64,000 nucleotides of DNA from Chloroflexota bacterium (GCA_014874485.1 JADBJK010000024.1:248001-312000); one strand, 5' to 3'; shown: positions 42,579-55,097, counted from the first letter of the stretch. Program-made: numbers and translations. Notes: generated from the letters alone by a model not told the origin.

Positions 42579-42607
42579 TTGGCCTCTCGCCGAACCTGTG
42601 CTATACT
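42579..42607 (+). promoter_or_regulatory. Promoter of the phosphohexomutase gene
   Basis: TTGGCC (42579-42584), 17 bp, TATACT (42602-42607) with extended TGTGC. Leader about 75 nt, AGGAGA before ATG 42689. Confidence 0.65.
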
Positions 42608-42688
42608 ACCGCCGCCTTTCCCTGGGCGCCCGCGCATCGGCGCGCAGGGCTCATCCCAACGTCAACTTCGGCCAACTGCGAGGAGAGC

Positions 42689-44149
42689 ATGCCCATCAAG
42701 TTCGGAACGGACGGTTGGCGAGCCGTCATCAGCGATGAGTTCACCTTCGCCAACGTGCGCCACGTATCCCAAGCGATTGCTGACCACATCCTCAAAGATC
42801 CAGTCAACGGCGGGCCGCATTCGCACCCCCTTGTCGTCGTCGGGTTTGACACCCGCTTTCTCTCGGACCGGTACGCCGCGGAGGTCGCCCGCGTCCTGGC
42901 GGGCAACAACATCCGCGTGTACCTCAGCAAGTCGGACTGTCCCACGCCCGCCGTGTCCCACGCCATCCGCAAGTTGGGCGCGACAGGCGGCGTCATGGTA
43001 ACGGCCAGCCACAACCCGCCGCGCTACAATGGCATCAAATACAAGGCCGCGTTCGGCGGGTCGGCCATGCCCACCGAGACCGCCCAGATTGAGGCCCACC
43101 TTCAGGCCAACCTCACCTCGGGGCGGCAGCCCTTGCTGGCCGACTGGGCCATTGAGCGCGGCTCCCTTCCGCCCCAGCCTGGCGGCGCCGAAATCACCCG
43201 CTTTGACCCCATGCCCGACTACCTGGCGCATGTGCGCTCGCTCATCAACCTGGACGTCATCGCCCGTTCGGGCCTGCGCGTCCTCATTGACCCCATGTAC
43301 GGCGCAGGCAGGGGCTACATGCGCGCGCTCCTCTCCGAAGTGGGCCTTGTCGCCGACGAAATCCACGGCGAGATGAATCCGGGCTTCGGCGGCATCCACC
43401 CCGAACCCATCAGCCGCAACCTGGGCGACCTCATGCGCGCCGTGCGCAACGGCTACGACATCGGCCTGGCTACCGACGGCGACGCCGACCGCATCGGCGC
43501 GGTGGACCACCTCGGCAACTTCGTGGACCCCCACGCCATCATCGCGCTGGCCCTGCGCCACCTCGTGGAAAATCGCGGCATGCGCGGGTGCGTGGTCAAG
43601 ACCGTCTCCACCAGCGAGATGGTGGCCCGCCTGGCCCGCCGCTACGGCCTGCCCCTCTACGAGACGCCCGTGGGCTTCAATTACATCTGCGACCACATGC
43701 TGGATAAGGACGTGCTCATCGGCGGCGAGGAAAGCGGCGGCATCAGCATCAAAGGCCACCTGCCCGTCGGCGACGGCATCCTCATGGGCCTCCTGCTCCT
43801 GGAAATCGTCGCGTCCAGCGGCAAGTCGCTGCGCGAACTGGTGGACGACCTCCAGCGCACCGTCGGCCCGTTCCAGTACGCCCGCAACGACCTGCGCACC
43901 AAGCCCTTCGTCAAGGCCGAACTGGTGCGCGCGCTCAAGGCCAGTGCCCCCGTGCGGCTGGCGGGCGTCCCCGTCCGCGAGGTGGACGACAGCGACGGCA
44001 TCAAGTATCGCCTGCAGGACGACTCATGGCTGCTCATCCGTCCGTCGGGCACGGAGCCGGTGCTGCGCATCTACGCCGAAGCGCCCACCGCCGACATGGT
44101 GCAAGCATTGCTGGCCGAAGGCGGGCGCATGGCCCAGGCGAACCTGTAG
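42689..44149 (+). CDS. Phosphoglucomutase/phosphomannomutase family protein
   Basis: From ATG 42689 (AGGAGA just before) the protein is 486 residues; the frame is open upstream but crosses the terminator. Alpha-D-phosphohexomutase motifs are complete: opening IKFGTDGWRA, active-site Ser loop VMVTASHNPPRYNGIK, metal loop DGDADRIG, sugar loop GGEESGG and phosphate loop RPSGTEPVLRIYAEA. It shifts phosphate between C1 and C6 of a hexose, supplying sugar-1-phosphate for glycan or surface polysaccharide. Choice among glucose, mannose and glucosamine cannot be made; GlmM proper is usually shorter. Confidence 0.9.
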   Translation: MPIKFGTDGWRAVISDEFTFANVRHVSQAIADHILKDPVNGGPHSHPLVVVGFDTRFLSDRYAAEVARVLAGNNIRVYLSKSDCPTPAVSHAIRKLGATGGVMVTASHNPPRYNGIKYKAAFGGSAMPTETAQIEAHLQANLTSGRQPLLADWAIERGSLPPQPGGAEITRFDPMPDYLAHVRSLINLDVIARSGLRVLIDPMYGAGRGYMRALLSEVGLVADEIHGEMNPGFGGIHPEPISRNLGDLMRAVRNGYDIGLATDGDADRIGAVDHLGNFVDPHAIIALALRHLVENRGMRGCVVKTVSTSEMVARLARRYGLPLYETPVGFNYICDHMLDKDVLIGGEESGGISIKGHLPVGDGILMGLLLLEIVASSGKSLRELVDDLQRTVGPFQYARNDLRTKPFVKAELVRALKASAPVRLAGVPVREVDDSDGIKYRLQDDSWLLIRPSGTEPVLRIYAEAPTADMVQALLAEGGRMAQANL

Positions 44150-44328
44150 CTGCAGCCCGCCTGCCCATGCGTAGGGCCAGACCGCTGCGTCTGCCCAGAT
44201 TCGCGCGCCTTGCGGTCGTGCGCACTTGCCCCAACGCCCCGCACCGCCCGCGCCCCTTCGTGCGTTCTACACATGGAGGGAGGCCGTGCGTCCCTGATAT
44301 GGGCACGCCCGCGCATGCGAGACCCTGT

Positions 44329-44357
44329 TTGCCAAACGACGGCTCCGCGCATACAAT
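44329..44357 (+). promoter_or_regulatory. Promoter of the giant secreted protein
   Basis: TTGCCA (44329-44334), 17 bp, TACAAT (44352-44357). The rest of the gap 44150-44328 shows no gene. AGGAG lies 7 nt before ATG 44391. Confidence 0.6.
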
Positions 44358-44390
44358 GACTAAGAACGACACGACGCCAGGAGACCATGG

Positions 44391-47300
44391 ATGACCGCAC
44401 ACCCGGTACCCACCGCCGGCAAAGACCGCCGCCCGATCCTCAAAATCGCAGCCATACTCATCGTGCTTGTCGCCATCGCCCTTTTGGCACGCACGCAGGA
44501 CTCCTGGGCCGGCCCGCCCGCCGCGCCGCTGAGCCAGACCATCCCTGCGCGGGTGCGGTTCAACGGCCCCCCGTTTGAGTGGTCGGTGCAGGTGGGGTCG
44601 GTGCTCACGCTGGAGTTCTGGGTAGATGCCGCTGGCCCTGGCGCATACACGCAGCGCGTGCAGTTCACGCTGAGTTTTGACCCCCGGTACCTCACGGTTG
44701 TGGACGCGGCAGGCAACCCCATCAGTCAAATCACGCCGAACACTGCCATCCTGAACAAGGTCAACCTCAACACTGTGAACAATAGCACGGGCCGGATTCA
44801 GTACGACGCCGAAGACACAACGCCCTGCAACAACGAAAACAAGGTGGCCATCAAGATTGCGACTGTGCGTTTCAAGGGGAAGGCCGCCACCTCGGGCACC
44901 GCCCTGACGTTCACCGACGCCAGCGTGAGCGGGCCCGGATTCACCTGTCCGGCGCCCATCATCGTGTACGGCGTGGAGACACGCAGCGGGAACGTCATCG
45001 TTACGTCTGCCGCTGCCACGTCCACGCCCACGCGCACGCGCACACCAACGCCCACGCCTACCCGGACGCCGACACCTACCATCACCAATACGCCGACGGC
45101 AACGCCGACCCCCACATCCACGCCGACGCCAATCCCAACGCCCATGCCCGGGCGGGGGCAAATCGTCGGCTTCGCCTACTGGGACGTAAACCGCAATGAC
45201 TCGCGCGAGCCTTACGAGCCGCCGCTTGCAGGCGTGGGCGTTTCCCTGCGCGACGCCCAGGGTGCAGAATTGGCCACCACAACCTCGCGCGCGGACGGGT
45301 ACTACGAGTTCCCGGCGCTGTACCCGGGCGTGTACCAGGTGGTGCAAAGCGGGGCGCCGTTAGGTTGGCAGGGCATCTCGGCTCCCTGGTTCGGCGCGGT
45401 AACCGCCGACGAGACCTACCTCGTCAACTTCGCCAACGCCCTGTTGAGCCAGAGCAACATTTACCTGCCCTTCGTCATGCGCAATGCGACCGGCGCGCGC
45501 ATCGCCCCCAACCTGGCCGCGCGCGATGCCCGCATCGCCGACGTAAACCGGCCGCCGGCGGCCCGCCCTGCCGTCTCCCGCGGCGAGGCTGTCCTGTCCC
45601 AGGGCGGCCCCTCGCCGTCCTACGGTGAGCCGTCCGCCGCCGCGACCGTCGTCGCCACCGTGCCCGTGCTGGACAAGGCCTACGACGTAGAGGTCGCGAG
45701 CAACTATGCCTACGTCGCCGACGGCCTGGCCCACCTCACGGTGCTCAACGTCTCCAACCCGCTCAGCCCCACCATTGCCGGGCGCGCGGGCGAGGGTTCC
45801 GGCGAGGCCCACGACGTGGCCCTGCTGGGCAACAAACTCTTCATGGCCGAGAAGTATGGCTGGCTCCACATCTACGACATCACAAACCCCGCCGGCCCGT
45901 ACCAACTGGACATCATGGAGACGAATGCGTTCGTGAAGGGCGCGGATGCCATTGGCTCTTACGCCTACATCGCCGACGAATGGCACGGCATGCATGTCGT
46001 CCGGGCCACTTCGCCCTACACCATCGTCGGCACGGCCAGCGGCGGGTGCGACTTCGCCGAACGCGTCTGGTCCGATGGCACCTACGCCTACGTCGCGGGT
46101 GGTTCTTGCGGCCTGCGCATCGTCAACGTATCCAACCCCACCAACCCGCAGGTTCTGTCCACCCTGGCCTTTGACCCCGTCGGCTACCAGTGGGACGTCT
46201 GGGTCAACGGCGACTACGCCTACCTGGCGGGAGACGCCGCCGGGCTGCGCATCGTGAACATCTCCAACCGCAGCGCCCCCGTGCACGTTGCTACGGTGGA
46301 CACCGACGGCGTGGCCCAGGCCGTGTACGCCGAAGGCAACTACGTGTACGTGGGCGACGGGCCTGCGGGCGTCAAGGTGTACGACGTAACGAACCCGGCC
46401 GCGCCCGTGCTCGTGGCTTCGGTGAGCACGCCCGGCAACGTCTGGGGCATCTTCTACAAGGACGGGTACGTGTACGCCGCGGCCGAATCGGCGGGTGTCG
46501 TCGTCATCCAACTGACCTCGCCCACGCCAACGCCCACCCCGACGCCCACGCGCACGCCTACCAACACCGGCTCGCCGACGCCCACCCACACCCGGGGCTC
46601 GGCCACGCCCACCAAGACCCACACCGCCACCCGCACGCCCACGCCCACCTTCACGCCGACGCCCAACCCGCGCTTCCGCTTCGGCTTCGGCATTGACACG
46701 TCCATCGGGCAAATCGGCGACTACGACGTAACCCAACTGGGCGCGGGGTGGTACTCGGACTGGGGGTTCCGTGTATCCCCGCCTCGGCCCGGCGGCCTGG
46801 AGTACTTCCAACTCATCAACGTTCGCGCCGACTCGGTGCAGGTGTACACCCCGACCAAAACCATCACCTACACAGGCTGGGCGAACCTGGAATCGGCCAT
46901 CGCCGCCAACCCGGGCTCGGTCTGGCTCATCGGCAACGAACCCGACTGCAAGTGGCCCGACTGCAACAATCGGTATCCGGACGAGTACGCCGTCATCTAT
47001 CACGAGTTCTACAACTTCATCAAGAGTCGCGACGCCACGGCGCTGGTGGCCAACGGCGCTATCGTGCAGGGCACGCCGCTGCGCTTGCAGTACCTGGACA
47101 TGGTGTGGAATACGTACCGGCAGTACTACGGCGCGGACATGCCCGTGGACGTGTGGAACATGCACAACCAGATCGCCCGCGAAAAAGAAGGGGACTGGGG
47201 CGCGGGCATCCCGCCCGGATTTCCGCCGGGAACCGTCGGCATGCTCTACGAAGCCGAGCAGAACGACAGCCTGGCCCTGTTCATCCAGCACGTGCGGGCC

Positions 47301-50300
47301 ATGCGCACCTGGATGCGCGACCACGGCCAGCGCAACAAGCCGCTCATCATCTCCGAGTACGGTGTCCTATTCACTGAGGACCGCGGCTTCACCGTGGACC
47401 GCGTGAACGACTACATGACCAACACGTTCCGCTACCTGCTCTACGCCACCGACCCGGACATCGGCTACCCTGCCGATGGCAACCGCCTCGTCCAGCGATG
47501 GCTCTGGTTCAGCCTCAACTCGCCGCCGTGGAAGTGGAACGGTTCGCTGTTTGATTACACGGTCGTCCAGTATCCGGGCGTCATCACGCGCTACGGTATC
47601 AACTACCGCGACTTCACGGCGGACCCCTGGCGCGCCACGCCGACCCCTCAGGGCACGCCCGGCCCCAAGACCATCTACCGTGAGGCCGAGGGCGGCTCCC
47701 TGTCGGGCGACTTCCGCATCGTCTCCGGCCAGACCGCCGCGTCCAACTGCGCCTACGTGGACTCGCCTCCGGCCAGCGGGGGTGGCAGCGTCAAGGTCTC
47801 GGTCAACATCCCGTCGGCTTCGGGATACTACGTCTGGCTCCGGGTCTATGGCCCCAACACCAACAGCAACTCGTTCTGGGTCTCGGTGGACGAGGGGCTG
47901 GAGTACAGCATGGAATTCACACCCGGCGCATGGCAGTGGGAACGGCTGGGCGGCTCCAACCCGGTGCGCTTCAACCTCACCGCCGGCTGGCACCGCATCA
48001 TGGTGCGCCAAAAAGAAGTCGGCGCGCGGGTGGACGCCATCGTCGTCTCGGACAACGGGAGCCTCTCGCCCACCATCCCGAACCCGTGCTACACGCCCAC
48101 GCCGACGCCCACCAACACGCCAGCGTACACGCCCACGCCGACCCGCACGCCTACGCCCAGCCGCACGCCCATGCCCACGGGCGACGCCCACATCCTGGGC
48201 CACGTGGACCTGCAGGGCCGCCCCACCCCGCCCGACCCGCGCTGGGCCGTGCCCGTCCACGTTACCGTGCACAGGCCGGGCGACCCGATCCCGGCGTACC
48301 AGGCCCACCTGGACACAGACCAGAGCGGCAACTTCCTCATGGAGAACCTGCAGCCCGGCACCTACGACGTGGCCGTGCGCAACTGGCACACGTTATGGAA
48401 CCGCATCAGCAACGTAACCCTCGCCTCGGGCATCAACGCCGTGAACCTAGGCACGCTGAAGGAAGGCGACGTCACGCAGGACAACGTCGTGGACGTTACC
48501 GATTTCGCGAGGCTCAAGGCATCGTTCTTCAAGTCCGAGGGCGAGGCGGGCTACGACAACCTTGCCGATTTCAACGAGGACGGCACGGTAGACGTTACCG
48601 ACTTCGCGCTGCTGAGAAGCAGTTTCTGGCAGTCGGGCGGCGATGTCAACGTAGAACGGACCCGGCCCGAAGCCGAGCCGGAATCGCCGAGTGTAATGGC
48701 GGCCGTAACCGTGCGCCTGTCGCCCTCGTCCCGCACTCAGTACGTCAACCAGAACTTTGACTGGCAGGTGTGGGTGGATCCGAACGGGCAAGAAGTCGTC
48801 GGAGCGCAGTTCCAACTGAACTTTGACGCCACCTATCTGGAAACCGTGCAGATCACCGGCGGGACGGCCCTGCCCGACTTCCTGGGTCAGGTGATCGCCA
48901 GCAACTACGTGCGCTATAGCGCCGGCAAACTGGTGGGCACCGGCCCAAGTTCCAGTTTCCTCCTCGCAACGATTCGCTTCCGCCCCAAGGCCGCGACGCC
49001 GGGGACAACGGCTCTGACCTTTTCCCCTTACAGCACCACGAAGGTTACAGGGCCGGGCGGCGACTACACGCCTGTGAACCTGGGCAACGGCACCCTCACC
49101 ATTCAGGCTGCCACGCCGACGCCCGTCGCCACCGCCAAGCCGAGCTACACCCCCACGCCGACCCTGCCCCCGGGCGAGTCCGAGATCGTCCTGCAGTATG
49201 GCAAGGACGGCTACACGCAGATGTGGGACACCTACATCTCGGGCTGGGAGGAGACCACCAACTACGGGCAGAACGGGTTGATGAGAATCCGCACCGGCGA
49301 CGTGCGCCAGCCCCTGCTCAAGTTTGACCTTTCGCCCTTGCCCGCGGGGGCCAGCGTAACCAGCGCCCACCTGGACCTGTACGTAACCGAAGGCACCGTT
49401 CACGTGCTGGACGTGGGCGCGTACAAGGTCCTGCGGCCGTGGAACGAGAACGAGGCGACGTGGATTCTCGCCCGCACGGGCGACGCGTGGAACGTCCCGG
49501 GTTGCGGGGGTGTCGGCACCGACCGCGCGGCCACGAGTGTTTACACTCAGACGGTGCACGGCGCCATCGGCTACTGGTACTCGTGGGACGTAACGTCGCT
49601 GGTGCGCGACTGGCTGGCCGCGCCGAGCGATAATCACGGCCTCATCCTGCGCGGCGCGTCCGGGGCCAACACCGAGTACACCATCGCCGCCGCCCAGCAC
49701 CCCACGCAGGATTGGCATCCCAAACTGGTGATCCGCTACACCCTGTCCACGCCGACGCCCACGCCGACGGCGACGTTCACCCCCACGGCGACCCGCACGC
49801 CCACGCCGGAGCACACGCCCACGCCCACCCGCACGCCGACGGCGACGCCCACGCCGACGGCGACGTTCACCCCCACGGCGACCCGCACGCCCACGCCGGA
49901 GCACACGCCCACGCCCACCCGCACGCCGACGGCGACGCCCACCCCGACGGCCACGCCGCCCTGGGGCGGGATTGAGGGCATCGTATTCCACGACCTGAAC
50001 GCGGACGGCCTGTATCAGTGGGGCGAGCCACCGCTGGCCGGGGCACTCGTTACCCTGCGCACCGAGGGCGGCACGCAAATCGCCTCGCGCCTCACCCAGT
50101 CCAGCGGACGGTATTCGTTCCTGTACCTGGACCCGGGCACGTACTACGTAACCGAGACCGACCCGCCCGGTTACACGTCCACGGCCAACTCGTTCCGCGT
50201 TACCGTGATACCCAACTGGACGTTCGTGATCAACTTTGCGGACTACCCGAGCAGTGCGGCTTCGCCGACGCCCACGCCAACGGCTACGGTAACGCCGACG

Positions 50301-50417
50301 CCTACCGCCACGCCCACGCCAACGGCAACACCGTCGCCGGGGCCTACACCCACGGCAACGCCGCGTAACACACCGAGCGCGAGGCTATGGCTGCCATGCA
50401 TCGCGCGCGGCAACTGA
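44391..50417 (+). CDS. Giant secreted mosaic protein: cohesin, SdrD-like, LVIVD, glycosidase, CBM, dockerin, DNRLRE
   Basis: The 2008-residue protein has a signal peptide ([15 protein letters not shown]) and modules joined by Thr-Pro linkers. In order: cohesin-like (about 57-200); SdrD-like beta domain (254-337); LVIVD propeller repeats (424-707); TIM-barrel glycosidase (761-1070) with intact IGNEPD and ISEYGV Glu motifs; carbohydrate-binding-like domain (1094-1224); type I dockerin with two DxNxDxxVDxxD-like calcium loops (1357-1424); second cohesin (1434-1573); DNRLRE domain (1598-1783); SdrD-like domain (1860-1950); tail [10 protein letters not shown]. An internal IYLPFVMR follows the first SdrD-like domain. 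It is likely a surface glycan-degrading or adhesive protein. Confidence 0.8.
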   Translation: MTAHPVPTAGKDRRPILKIAAILIVLVAIALLARTQDSWAGPPAAPLSQTIPARVRFNGPPFEWSVQVGSVLTLEFWVDAAGPGAYTQRVQFTLSFDPRYLTVVDAAGNPISQITPNTAILNKVNLNTVNNSTGRIQYDAEDTTPCNNENKVAIKIATVRFKGKAATSGTALTFTDASVSGPGFTCPAPIIVYGVETRSGNVIVTSAAATSTPTRTRTPTPTPTRTPTPTITNTPTATPTPTSTPTPIPTPMPGRGQIVGFAYWDVNRNDSREPYEPPLAGVGVSLRDAQGAELATTTSRADGYYEFPALYPGVYQVVQSGAPLGWQGISAPWFGAVTADETYLVNFANALLSQSNIYLPFVMRNATGARIAPNLAARDARIADVNRPPAARPAVSRGEAVLSQGGPSPSYGEPSAAATVVATVPVLDKAYDVEVASNYAYVADGLAHLTVLNVSNPLSPTIAGRAGEGSGEAHDVALLGNKLFMAEKYGWLHIYDITNPAGPYQLDIMETNAFVKGADAIGSYAYIADEWHGMHVVRATSPYTIVGTASGGCDFAERVWSDGTYAYVAGGSCGLRIVNVSNPTNPQVLSTLAFDPVGYQWDVWVNGDYAYLAGDAAGLRIVNISNRSAPVHVATVDTDGVAQAVYAEGNYVYVGDGPAGVKVYDVTNPAAPVLVASVSTPGNVWGIFYKDGYVYAAAESAGVVVIQLTSPTPTPTPTPTRTPTNTGSPTPTHTRGSATPTKTHTATRTPTPTFTPTPNPRFRFGFGIDTSIGQIGDYDVTQLGAGWYSDWGFRVSPPRPGGLEYFQLINVRADSVQVYTPTKTITYTGWANLESAIAANPGSVWLIGNEPDCKWPDCNNRYPDEYAVIYHEFYNFIKSRDATALVANGAIVQGTPLRLQYLDMVWNTYRQYYGADMPVDVWNMHNQIAREKEGDWGAGIPPGFPPGTVGMLYEAEQNDSLALFIQHVRAMRTWMRDHGQRNKPLIISEYGVLFTEDRGFTVDRVNDYMTNTFRYLLYATDPDIGYPADGNRLVQRWLWFSLNSPPWKWNGSLFDYTVVQYPGVITRYGINYRDFTADPWRATPTPQGTPGPKTIYREAEGGSLSGDFRIVSGQTAASNCAYVDSPPASGGGSVKVSVNIPSASGYYVWLRVYGPNTNSNSFWVSVDEGLEYSMEFTPGAWQWERLGGSNPVRFNLTAGWHRIMVRQKEVGARVDAIVVSDNGSLSPTIPNPCYTPTPTPTNTPAYTPTPTRTPTPSRTPMPTGDAHILGHVDLQGRPTPPDPRWAVPVHVTVHRPGDPIPAYQAHLDTDQSGNFLMENLQPGTYDVAVRNWHTLWNRISNVTLASGINAVNLGTLKEGDVTQDNVVDVTDFARLKASFFKSEGEAGYDNLADFNEDGTVDVTDFALLRSSFWQSGGDVNVERTRPEAEPESPSVMAAVTVRLSPSSRTQYVNQNFDWQVWVDPNGQEVVGAQFQLNFDATYLETVQITGGTALPDFLGQVIASNYVRYSAGKLVGTGPSSSFLLATIRFRPKAATPGTTALTFSPYSTTKVTGPGGDYTPVNLGNGTLTIQAATPTPVATAKPSYTPTPTLPPGESEIVLQYGKDGYTQMWDTYISGWEETTNYGQNGLMRIRTGDVRQPLLKFDLSPLPAGASVTSAHLDLYVTEGTVHVLDVGAYKVLRPWNENEATWILARTGDAWNVPGCGGVGTDRAATSVYTQTVHGAIGYWYSWDVTSLVRDWLAAPSDNHGLILRGASGANTEYTIAAAQHPTQDWHPKLVIRYTLSTPTPTPTATFTPTATRTPTPEHTPTPTRTPTATPTPTATFTPTATRTPTPEHTPTPTRTPTATPTPTATPPWGGIEGIVFHDLNADGLYQWGEPPLAGALVTLRTEGGTQIASRLTQSSGRYSFLYLDPGTYYVTETDPPGYTSTANSFRVTVIPNWTFVINFADYPSSAASPTPTPTATVTPTPTATPTPTATPSPGPTPTATPRNTPSARLWLPCIARGN
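49761..49940. repeat. Perfect 90-bp in-frame tandem duplication
   Basis: Two identical 90-bp units (49761-49850, 49851-49940) encode the same 30-residue Thr-Pro linker block ([20 protein letters not shown] and so on). The length keeps the frame. Confidence 0.9.
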
Positions 50418-53400
50418 GCGTATCATCCGAGTGGCATTCTGATGGAGCAAATACGACTTTGAGTTCGCATTCTCGTTCACAAAGCGGTCCCTGGGTTCAC
50501 GATCCTGAGTGCAGCTCCTCCGCTGCGGATCTACCGCAGATCGCGCAGAGACCCGCCTCATCTCCTCTTCGCGTTCTCCGCACGCTCTGGGGTGAAAAGC
50601 GTGTTTTCGGCGCCATCCTCGTCTTGCTGCTCCTGCTCGCGCTCTTGGCGGGCGCAGTTGTTGCCGCACCGCGGGTCGCCGAGGGAGGCAAGTGGCGGCT
50701 GTCGTACCAACTGGACTACGGTCGTGTCCCCAACTGGGTAACCCACCGCGACATCACGCTCCGCATCCGTGTTGGCGGGAGCGTAACGGCCCTCTCCGCG
50801 GAGACCGCCGAGGGCACCGTCTCCCACGTGTACGAACCCATCGCGGGCGTGGTGCTGGTAACCACCGACGCCCCCACCCTCACCGTGCGCCTGGCCGCCG
50901 ACGCCGTGCCCGCCAACTTCGGCGCCGTGTCCACCGCGCCGCTCCTGCACGACAAACTGTGGGCCTACAGCATCACCGCCGACGACGGCTACGCCTCGGC
51001 CTACGAGCACCTCGTCGCCATCTTGGGCCGTTACGGCTACCGCGGCTCTGTTGGGGTCATCGGCACAAACTTGGGCAAGCCTGGGTACCTGACCCCCGAG
51101 CAATTGCGGGCACTCGTCGCCGCGGGCTGGGGCGTAACGAATCACACCTTCAGCCACATGCATTTTGCCGACTACCCCAACGCGGCGGCCCTCGTCGCCG
51201 ACGTGCAGCAGAACAACCGAGTCATCAGCGACACGCTGGGCGGATTCCAGGTGCGGATCTTCACCTCGCCGTTCACCGAGCCGCAGTTCGCACCCGTGAT
51301 CCAGGCCAACCGCGCCACGCTCGGCCTGTACCTGGTACAACACCTCGGCTGGCGCATCAACTACGTGAACCCGCCGACGTTCCTCACGCCGGACTATTTC
51401 TGGACCACCGGCCGCGACCGCATTGAGGAGTGGCACTACGACGACGCCCACCAGCGCGCCCTCGCCGGTGGCGGCACGCCCCTGTGGCTCACCCACCACG
51501 TCCACGACGAGGCCGGCATAGACCCCGTGTGCAACGCCGTGGAAATCGGCACCGATTACCTGTACTACCACTACGGCGCGGGCGGCACCGATGAAGTTTG
51601 GGTCGCTCCCGCCCAGGAAGTGTACGAGTACCTGGTAACCCGCGCCGCGCTCGCCGTGTCCCTCGTGGCTGTTGAGCCGGACGACTCCACAGCCGCATTG
51701 CCCGCGCCCAACATCACACCCACGCCAACGCCGCTCCCCACCGTGTACACGCGCACGTTCTACCCCATCGCCGACACCACCCTCAGTTCCGACGAGTGGT
51801 ACACCAACTTCGGCGATGCCCAAACGCTGCGCGTGCGTACCAAGAGAGGCGCGCCCGATGTGAAAGCCTCGCCCATCCGTTTTGACCTGTCGTCCATCCC
51901 CACCTACGCCACCGTGATCACCGCCGAACTGGGACTCTACAGCACGGAGCAGACCAACACGGCCTGGCTTTGCCTGGACCTGTACCGCCTGAACCAGGCA
52001 TGGGACGAGCATGCCGCCACGTGGGACCGCGCCACCGCCGACACCCTGTGGGCCGTCCCAGGAGCCAACGGCGTCCCCCACGACCGCGAGGGAACTCTTG
52101 CCACGGTGCGGTGCTGGGTGCAGGCGACGAATCGCTGGTACACCATGAACGGCAAGTCGCTGGCCCAGTACTGGGTGCAGAACCCCGACAAGAACGCGGG
52201 CGTGCTCGTAAAGGGCAGCGGCGGGTCATCGGTGGAGTACCAGTTCGCGTCGCGCGAAGGGGAGTCTGACAAGCGGCCACGGTTGGTCGTCTCCTACGCC
52301 CTCCCCGAGAACGCCCCAACCCCCACGCCGCCCGCGGCCACGCCCGAATACCCATGGCCGTTGAAGATGCACGTGCTGTCCACGGTGGGCACCCAGGGGT
52401 TCGCGTACAACGTGCGCGCACGGGATGGCTACGCGTTCATCGCCAACGGGTCGCTGGGCAACCTGCGCGTCGTAGACGCCCGCATGCCAACCGCTCCCGT
52501 GCTCCTGCCCAAAGCCCCGAATACGACCGCAGGCGGCATCGCCCACAGCGTTTTCCTCCACGGCAACCTCGCCCTCACCGGCGAGCGCACCGGCGGCATG
52601 CGTATCTATGACATCACGAACCCCGCCAACGCCGCCTTCGTAACCCGATTCCTGACCAGCGGGTCGGCCAAGGGCGTGGCAGCCTACGGCAACACCGCCT
52701 ACGTCGCCGATGAGTACAGCGGCCTGCAAATCGTCAACATCACCAACCCACGCAGCCCGACGCTCATCAAGACGTTCAACATGAGCAACTTCTTCACCGA
52801 AGCCGTGGACACCGACGGCTCCTATGCCTACGTGGCGGCGCGGCAGGGTCTGTTCGTCATCAACGTCAAGAATGCGTACTCGCCTCGGTACGAAGGCCAC
52901 GTGCCGCTCCCCGGCTACCCCTACGCCGTGCAGAAGGTGGGCAATCTGGCCTACGTCGCGTGCGGCGGCAGCGGTGAAATCCCGTCCAAAGAGGGCGGCC
53001 TGCAAATCGTGGACGTGTCCGTTCCCAATTCGCCCCGCGTCGTCGGCTCGTACCGGCCGAACACGCCTGTGCTGGGGGTTCGCGTCGTGGACAATCGCGC
53101 CTACCTTGCAGCCTACGACGGGGGCATCGTCGTCCTGGACGTAACCGATCCCGCACTACCGGTGCTCCTGGGCGAAGGAGATACTCCGGGCGAAGCCTGG
53201 GGCGTTGACGTAGAAGGGGACCTGGCCTACATCGCCGACGGTCCGGCGGGCCTCACCATCGTGGATGTGGGGTCTGTCCCCACCGCCACGCCCACTGCGA
53301 CCTCCACCCCGACGCCCACCGCGACCCCCACCGCCACGCCGACGTTCACGCCCACGCCGACCGACACGCCTACCCCCACGCCAACAGCCACGGAGACGCC

Positions 53401-55009
53401 GACGCCCACCCCGACGCCTGCGCCTACGGCAACGCCTAGCCCGACGTACCGCCTGATCCTGCCCCTCGTGTGGCGCGACGGCGCACTGCGGGCGCAGTCG
53501 CAGGCCAAAGCGCAGTCAACGCCCGCAGTGCTGGGCGCGCAGTCCCTGTACGGCTCCGATGCCGACCGCTTCGGTGTGGGCGTTAGCCCCGTGTACGGCC
53601 GCATCACCGACTACGACGTGGCACGGCTCCACGTGGGCTGGTACTCGGACTGGTGGTACAACGTCAACCCACCCCACCCCGCCAATCTGGATTACGTGCA
53701 GGTGGTCTCGGTGCACCATGGCGCGTACCCGCCGGACTGGAACCGCCTGGCCCAGGCCATCGCCACCAACCCGGGCGCGCTCTGGATCATCGGCAACGAG
53801 CCCGAAGGCGTCTGGCAGGGCAATCGCACGCCCGCCGAATACGCGCTCATCTATGGCACGCTGTACCGCTTCATCAAGTCCCGCGACCACACCGCCCAGA
53901 TCGCCATCGGCGGCGTCATTGAGCCGACACCCCTGCGCCTCCAGTGGCTAGATATGGTGATGTCCGAGTATCAGAAGGTGTACGGCGAGAAGATGCCCGT
54001 GGACGTGTGGAACATCCATGTGCAGATCCTGCGCGAGAAGGGGCCATTCCCCGGCTGCAACGACTGCTGGGGTGCGGGTGTCCCAGCGGGCCTCACCGGA
54101 GTAACCCAGGGGCGGCTGTACACCATTGAGGACAACGCCGACCCGGCCATCTTCCGCCAGTTGGTGCGCGAGTTCCGCGCGTGGATGAACGCCCGCGGCG
54201 AGCGCAACAAGCCGCTCATCATCTCCGAGTACGGCGTCCTGATGCCCTCGGACTACCTGGCCCCCACGGTGGAAGAAGGCGACCAGGTAGTGAAGCAGTT
54301 CATGACCCAGACGTTTGACTTCCTGCGCACGGCCGTGGATGCCAGCATCGGCTACCCCGCCGATGGCAACCGCCTGGTGCAGCGCTGGCTGTGGTACAGC
54401 CTCAACGACTCGCCCGACAACTTCAACGGAGGGCTGTTCCGCCACGACGACCCGTCGCAGATCACGGGGTTCGGCGAGCACTTCGCCCAGTACACCGCAC
54501 CGCTGCAGGCACCGTTCGCCGACCTGACCGTGCGCGCCGTTACGCTCACGCCCAACGTATTGCCGTCGTCGGCGATCACGCTCACCGCACGAGCCGAAAT
54601 CCTCAACCTGGGGACACAGGCCACAGGCCCGTTCGTCGTGGCATTCTACGAGGGCAATCCGCAGAGCGGCGGCGTGCTGAAGGCCCAGGTTCCGGTGGCA
54701 GGTGCGGCCGCCCGCTACGACGCCGCGCGCATCGTTGTGGAAGCGTCGTGGCTGACCGCGCCGGGCGTCCCCGGCCAGGCCCGCCAGGTGTACGTCGTGG
54801 CTGACCGCGCCGGGCGTCCCCGGCCAGGCCCGCCAGGTGTACGTCGTGGCCGACAGCGCGGGCGCGGTCGCCGAGTCCAACGAGGGCAACAACACCGGCA
54901 CCCGCGCCGTTACCGCCCACGCGCGCTTCGTCCGCTACCTGCCTATCTCCCTGCGCCGGTATTGAGCGGGCCGCGCATGCATCCGCCATCTCGCCCGACC
55001 CGTTCTTGA
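50387..55009 (+). CDS. Second giant secreted mosaic protein (deacetylase, DNRLRE, LVIVD, glycosidase, CARDB), C-terminus frameshifted
   Basis: The start is uncertain: ATG 50387 overlaps the preceding gene, and no better in-frame ATG occurs before the membrane segment [20 protein letters not shown] at about 68-87. Modules: polysaccharide-deacetylase-like ([16 protein letters not shown]; about 190-372); DNRLRE (455-640); LVIVD propeller (655-965); Thr-Pro linker with LILPLVWR; glycosidase barrel with intact IGNEPEG and ISEYGVL (1062-1365); CARDB. After residue 1468 the frame is lost through a 49-bp tandem duplication. The natural end is a TGA at 54963-54965 in the next frame, giving [15 protein letters not shown] and the tail [12 protein letters not shown]. 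Confidence 0.78.
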   Translation: MAAMHRARQLSVSSEWHSDGANTTLSSHSRSQSGPWVHDPECSSSAADLPQIAQRPASSPLRVLRTLWGEKRVFGAILVLLLLLALLAGAVVAAPRVAEGGKWRLSYQLDYGRVPNWVTHRDITLRIRVGGSVTALSAETAEGTVSHVYEPIAGVVLVTTDAPTLTVRLAADAVPANFGAVSTAPLLHDKLWAYSITADDGYASAYEHLVAILGRYGYRGSVGVIGTNLGKPGYLTPEQLRALVAAGWGVTNHTFSHMHFADYPNAAALVADVQQNNRVISDTLGGFQVRIFTSPFTEPQFAPVIQANRATLGLYLVQHLGWRINYVNPPTFLTPDYFWTTGRDRIEEWHYDDAHQRALAGGGTPLWLTHHVHDEAGIDPVCNAVEIGTDYLYYHYGAGGTDEVWVAPAQEVYEYLVTRAALAVSLVAVEPDDSTAALPAPNITPTPTPLPTVYTRTFYPIADTTLSSDEWYTNFGDAQTLRVRTKRGAPDVKASPIRFDLSSIPTYATVITAELGLYSTEQTNTAWLCLDLYRLNQAWDEHAATWDRATADTLWAVPGANGVPHDREGTLATVRCWVQATNRWYTMNGKSLAQYWVQNPDKNAGVLVKGSGGSSVEYQFASREGESDKRPRLVVSYALPENAPTPTPPAATPEYPWPLKMHVLSTVGTQGFAYNVRARDGYAFIANGSLGNLRVVDARMPTAPVLLPKAPNTTAGGIAHSVFLHGNLALTGERTGGMRIYDITNPANAAFVTRFLTSGSAKGVAAYGNTAYVADEYSGLQIVNITNPRSPTLIKTFNMSNFFTEAVDTDGSYAYVAARQGLFVINVKNAYSPRYEGHVPLPGYPYAVQKVGNLAYVACGGSGEIPSKEGGLQIVDVSVPNSPRVVGSYRPNTPVLGVRVVDNRAYLAAYDGGIVVLDVTDPALPVLLGEGDTPGEAWGVDVEGDLAYIADGPAGLTIVDVGSVPTATPTATSTPTPTATPTATPTFTPTPTDTPTPTPTATETPTPTPTPAPTATPSPTYRLILPLVWRDGALRAQSQAKAQSTPAVLGAQSLYGSDADRFGVGVSPVYGRITDYDVARLHVGWYSDWWYNVNPPHPANLDYVQVVSVHHGAYPPDWNRLAQAIATNPGALWIIGNEPEGVWQGNRTPAEYALIYGTLYRFIKSRDHTAQIAIGGVIEPTPLRLQWLDMVMSEYQKVYGEKMPVDVWNIHVQILREKGPFPGCNDCWGAGVPAGLTGVTQGRLYTIEDNADPAIFRQLVREFRAWMNARGERNKPLIISEYGVLMPSDYLAPTVEEGDQVVKQFMTQTFDFLRTAVDASIGYPADGNRLVQRWLWYSLNDSPDNFNGGLFRHDDPSQITGFGEHFAQYTAPLQAPFADLTVRAVTLTPNVLPSSAITLTARAEILNLGTQATGPFVVAFYEGNPQSGGVLKAQVPVAGAAARYDAARIVVEASWLTAPGVPGQARQVYVVADRAGRPRPGPPGVRRGRQRGRGRRVQRGQQHRHPRRYRPRALRPLPAYLPAPVLSGPRMHPPSRPTRS
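54744..54841. repeat. Perfect 49-bp tandem duplication causing a frameshift
   Basis: Units 54744-54792 and 54793-54841 are identical, and the first 9 bases recur once more at 54842. Since 49 is not a multiple of three, the duplication shifts the frame of the giant gene it lies in. Confidence 0.92.
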
Positions 55010-55034
55010 CCGTCTCGCGCTGCCGACCTATACT
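55006..55034 (+). promoter_or_regulatory. Promoter of trmI
   Basis: TTGACC (55006-55011), 17 bp, TATACT (55029-55034). It overlaps the shifted end of the preceding giant frame, supporting 54965 as that gene's original end. Confidence 0.75.
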
Positions 55035-55097
55035 CCTATCCGGTGAACTGCGCCGCACGTGTATCCTTGTGGCGCATCTTGCCCAGGAGGATTATCC

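Noticed and set aside
49741-49960. Regular short repeats resembling a CRISPR array
   Set aside because: The repeats encode a Thr-Pro linker in frame and there are no unique spacers or cas genes.
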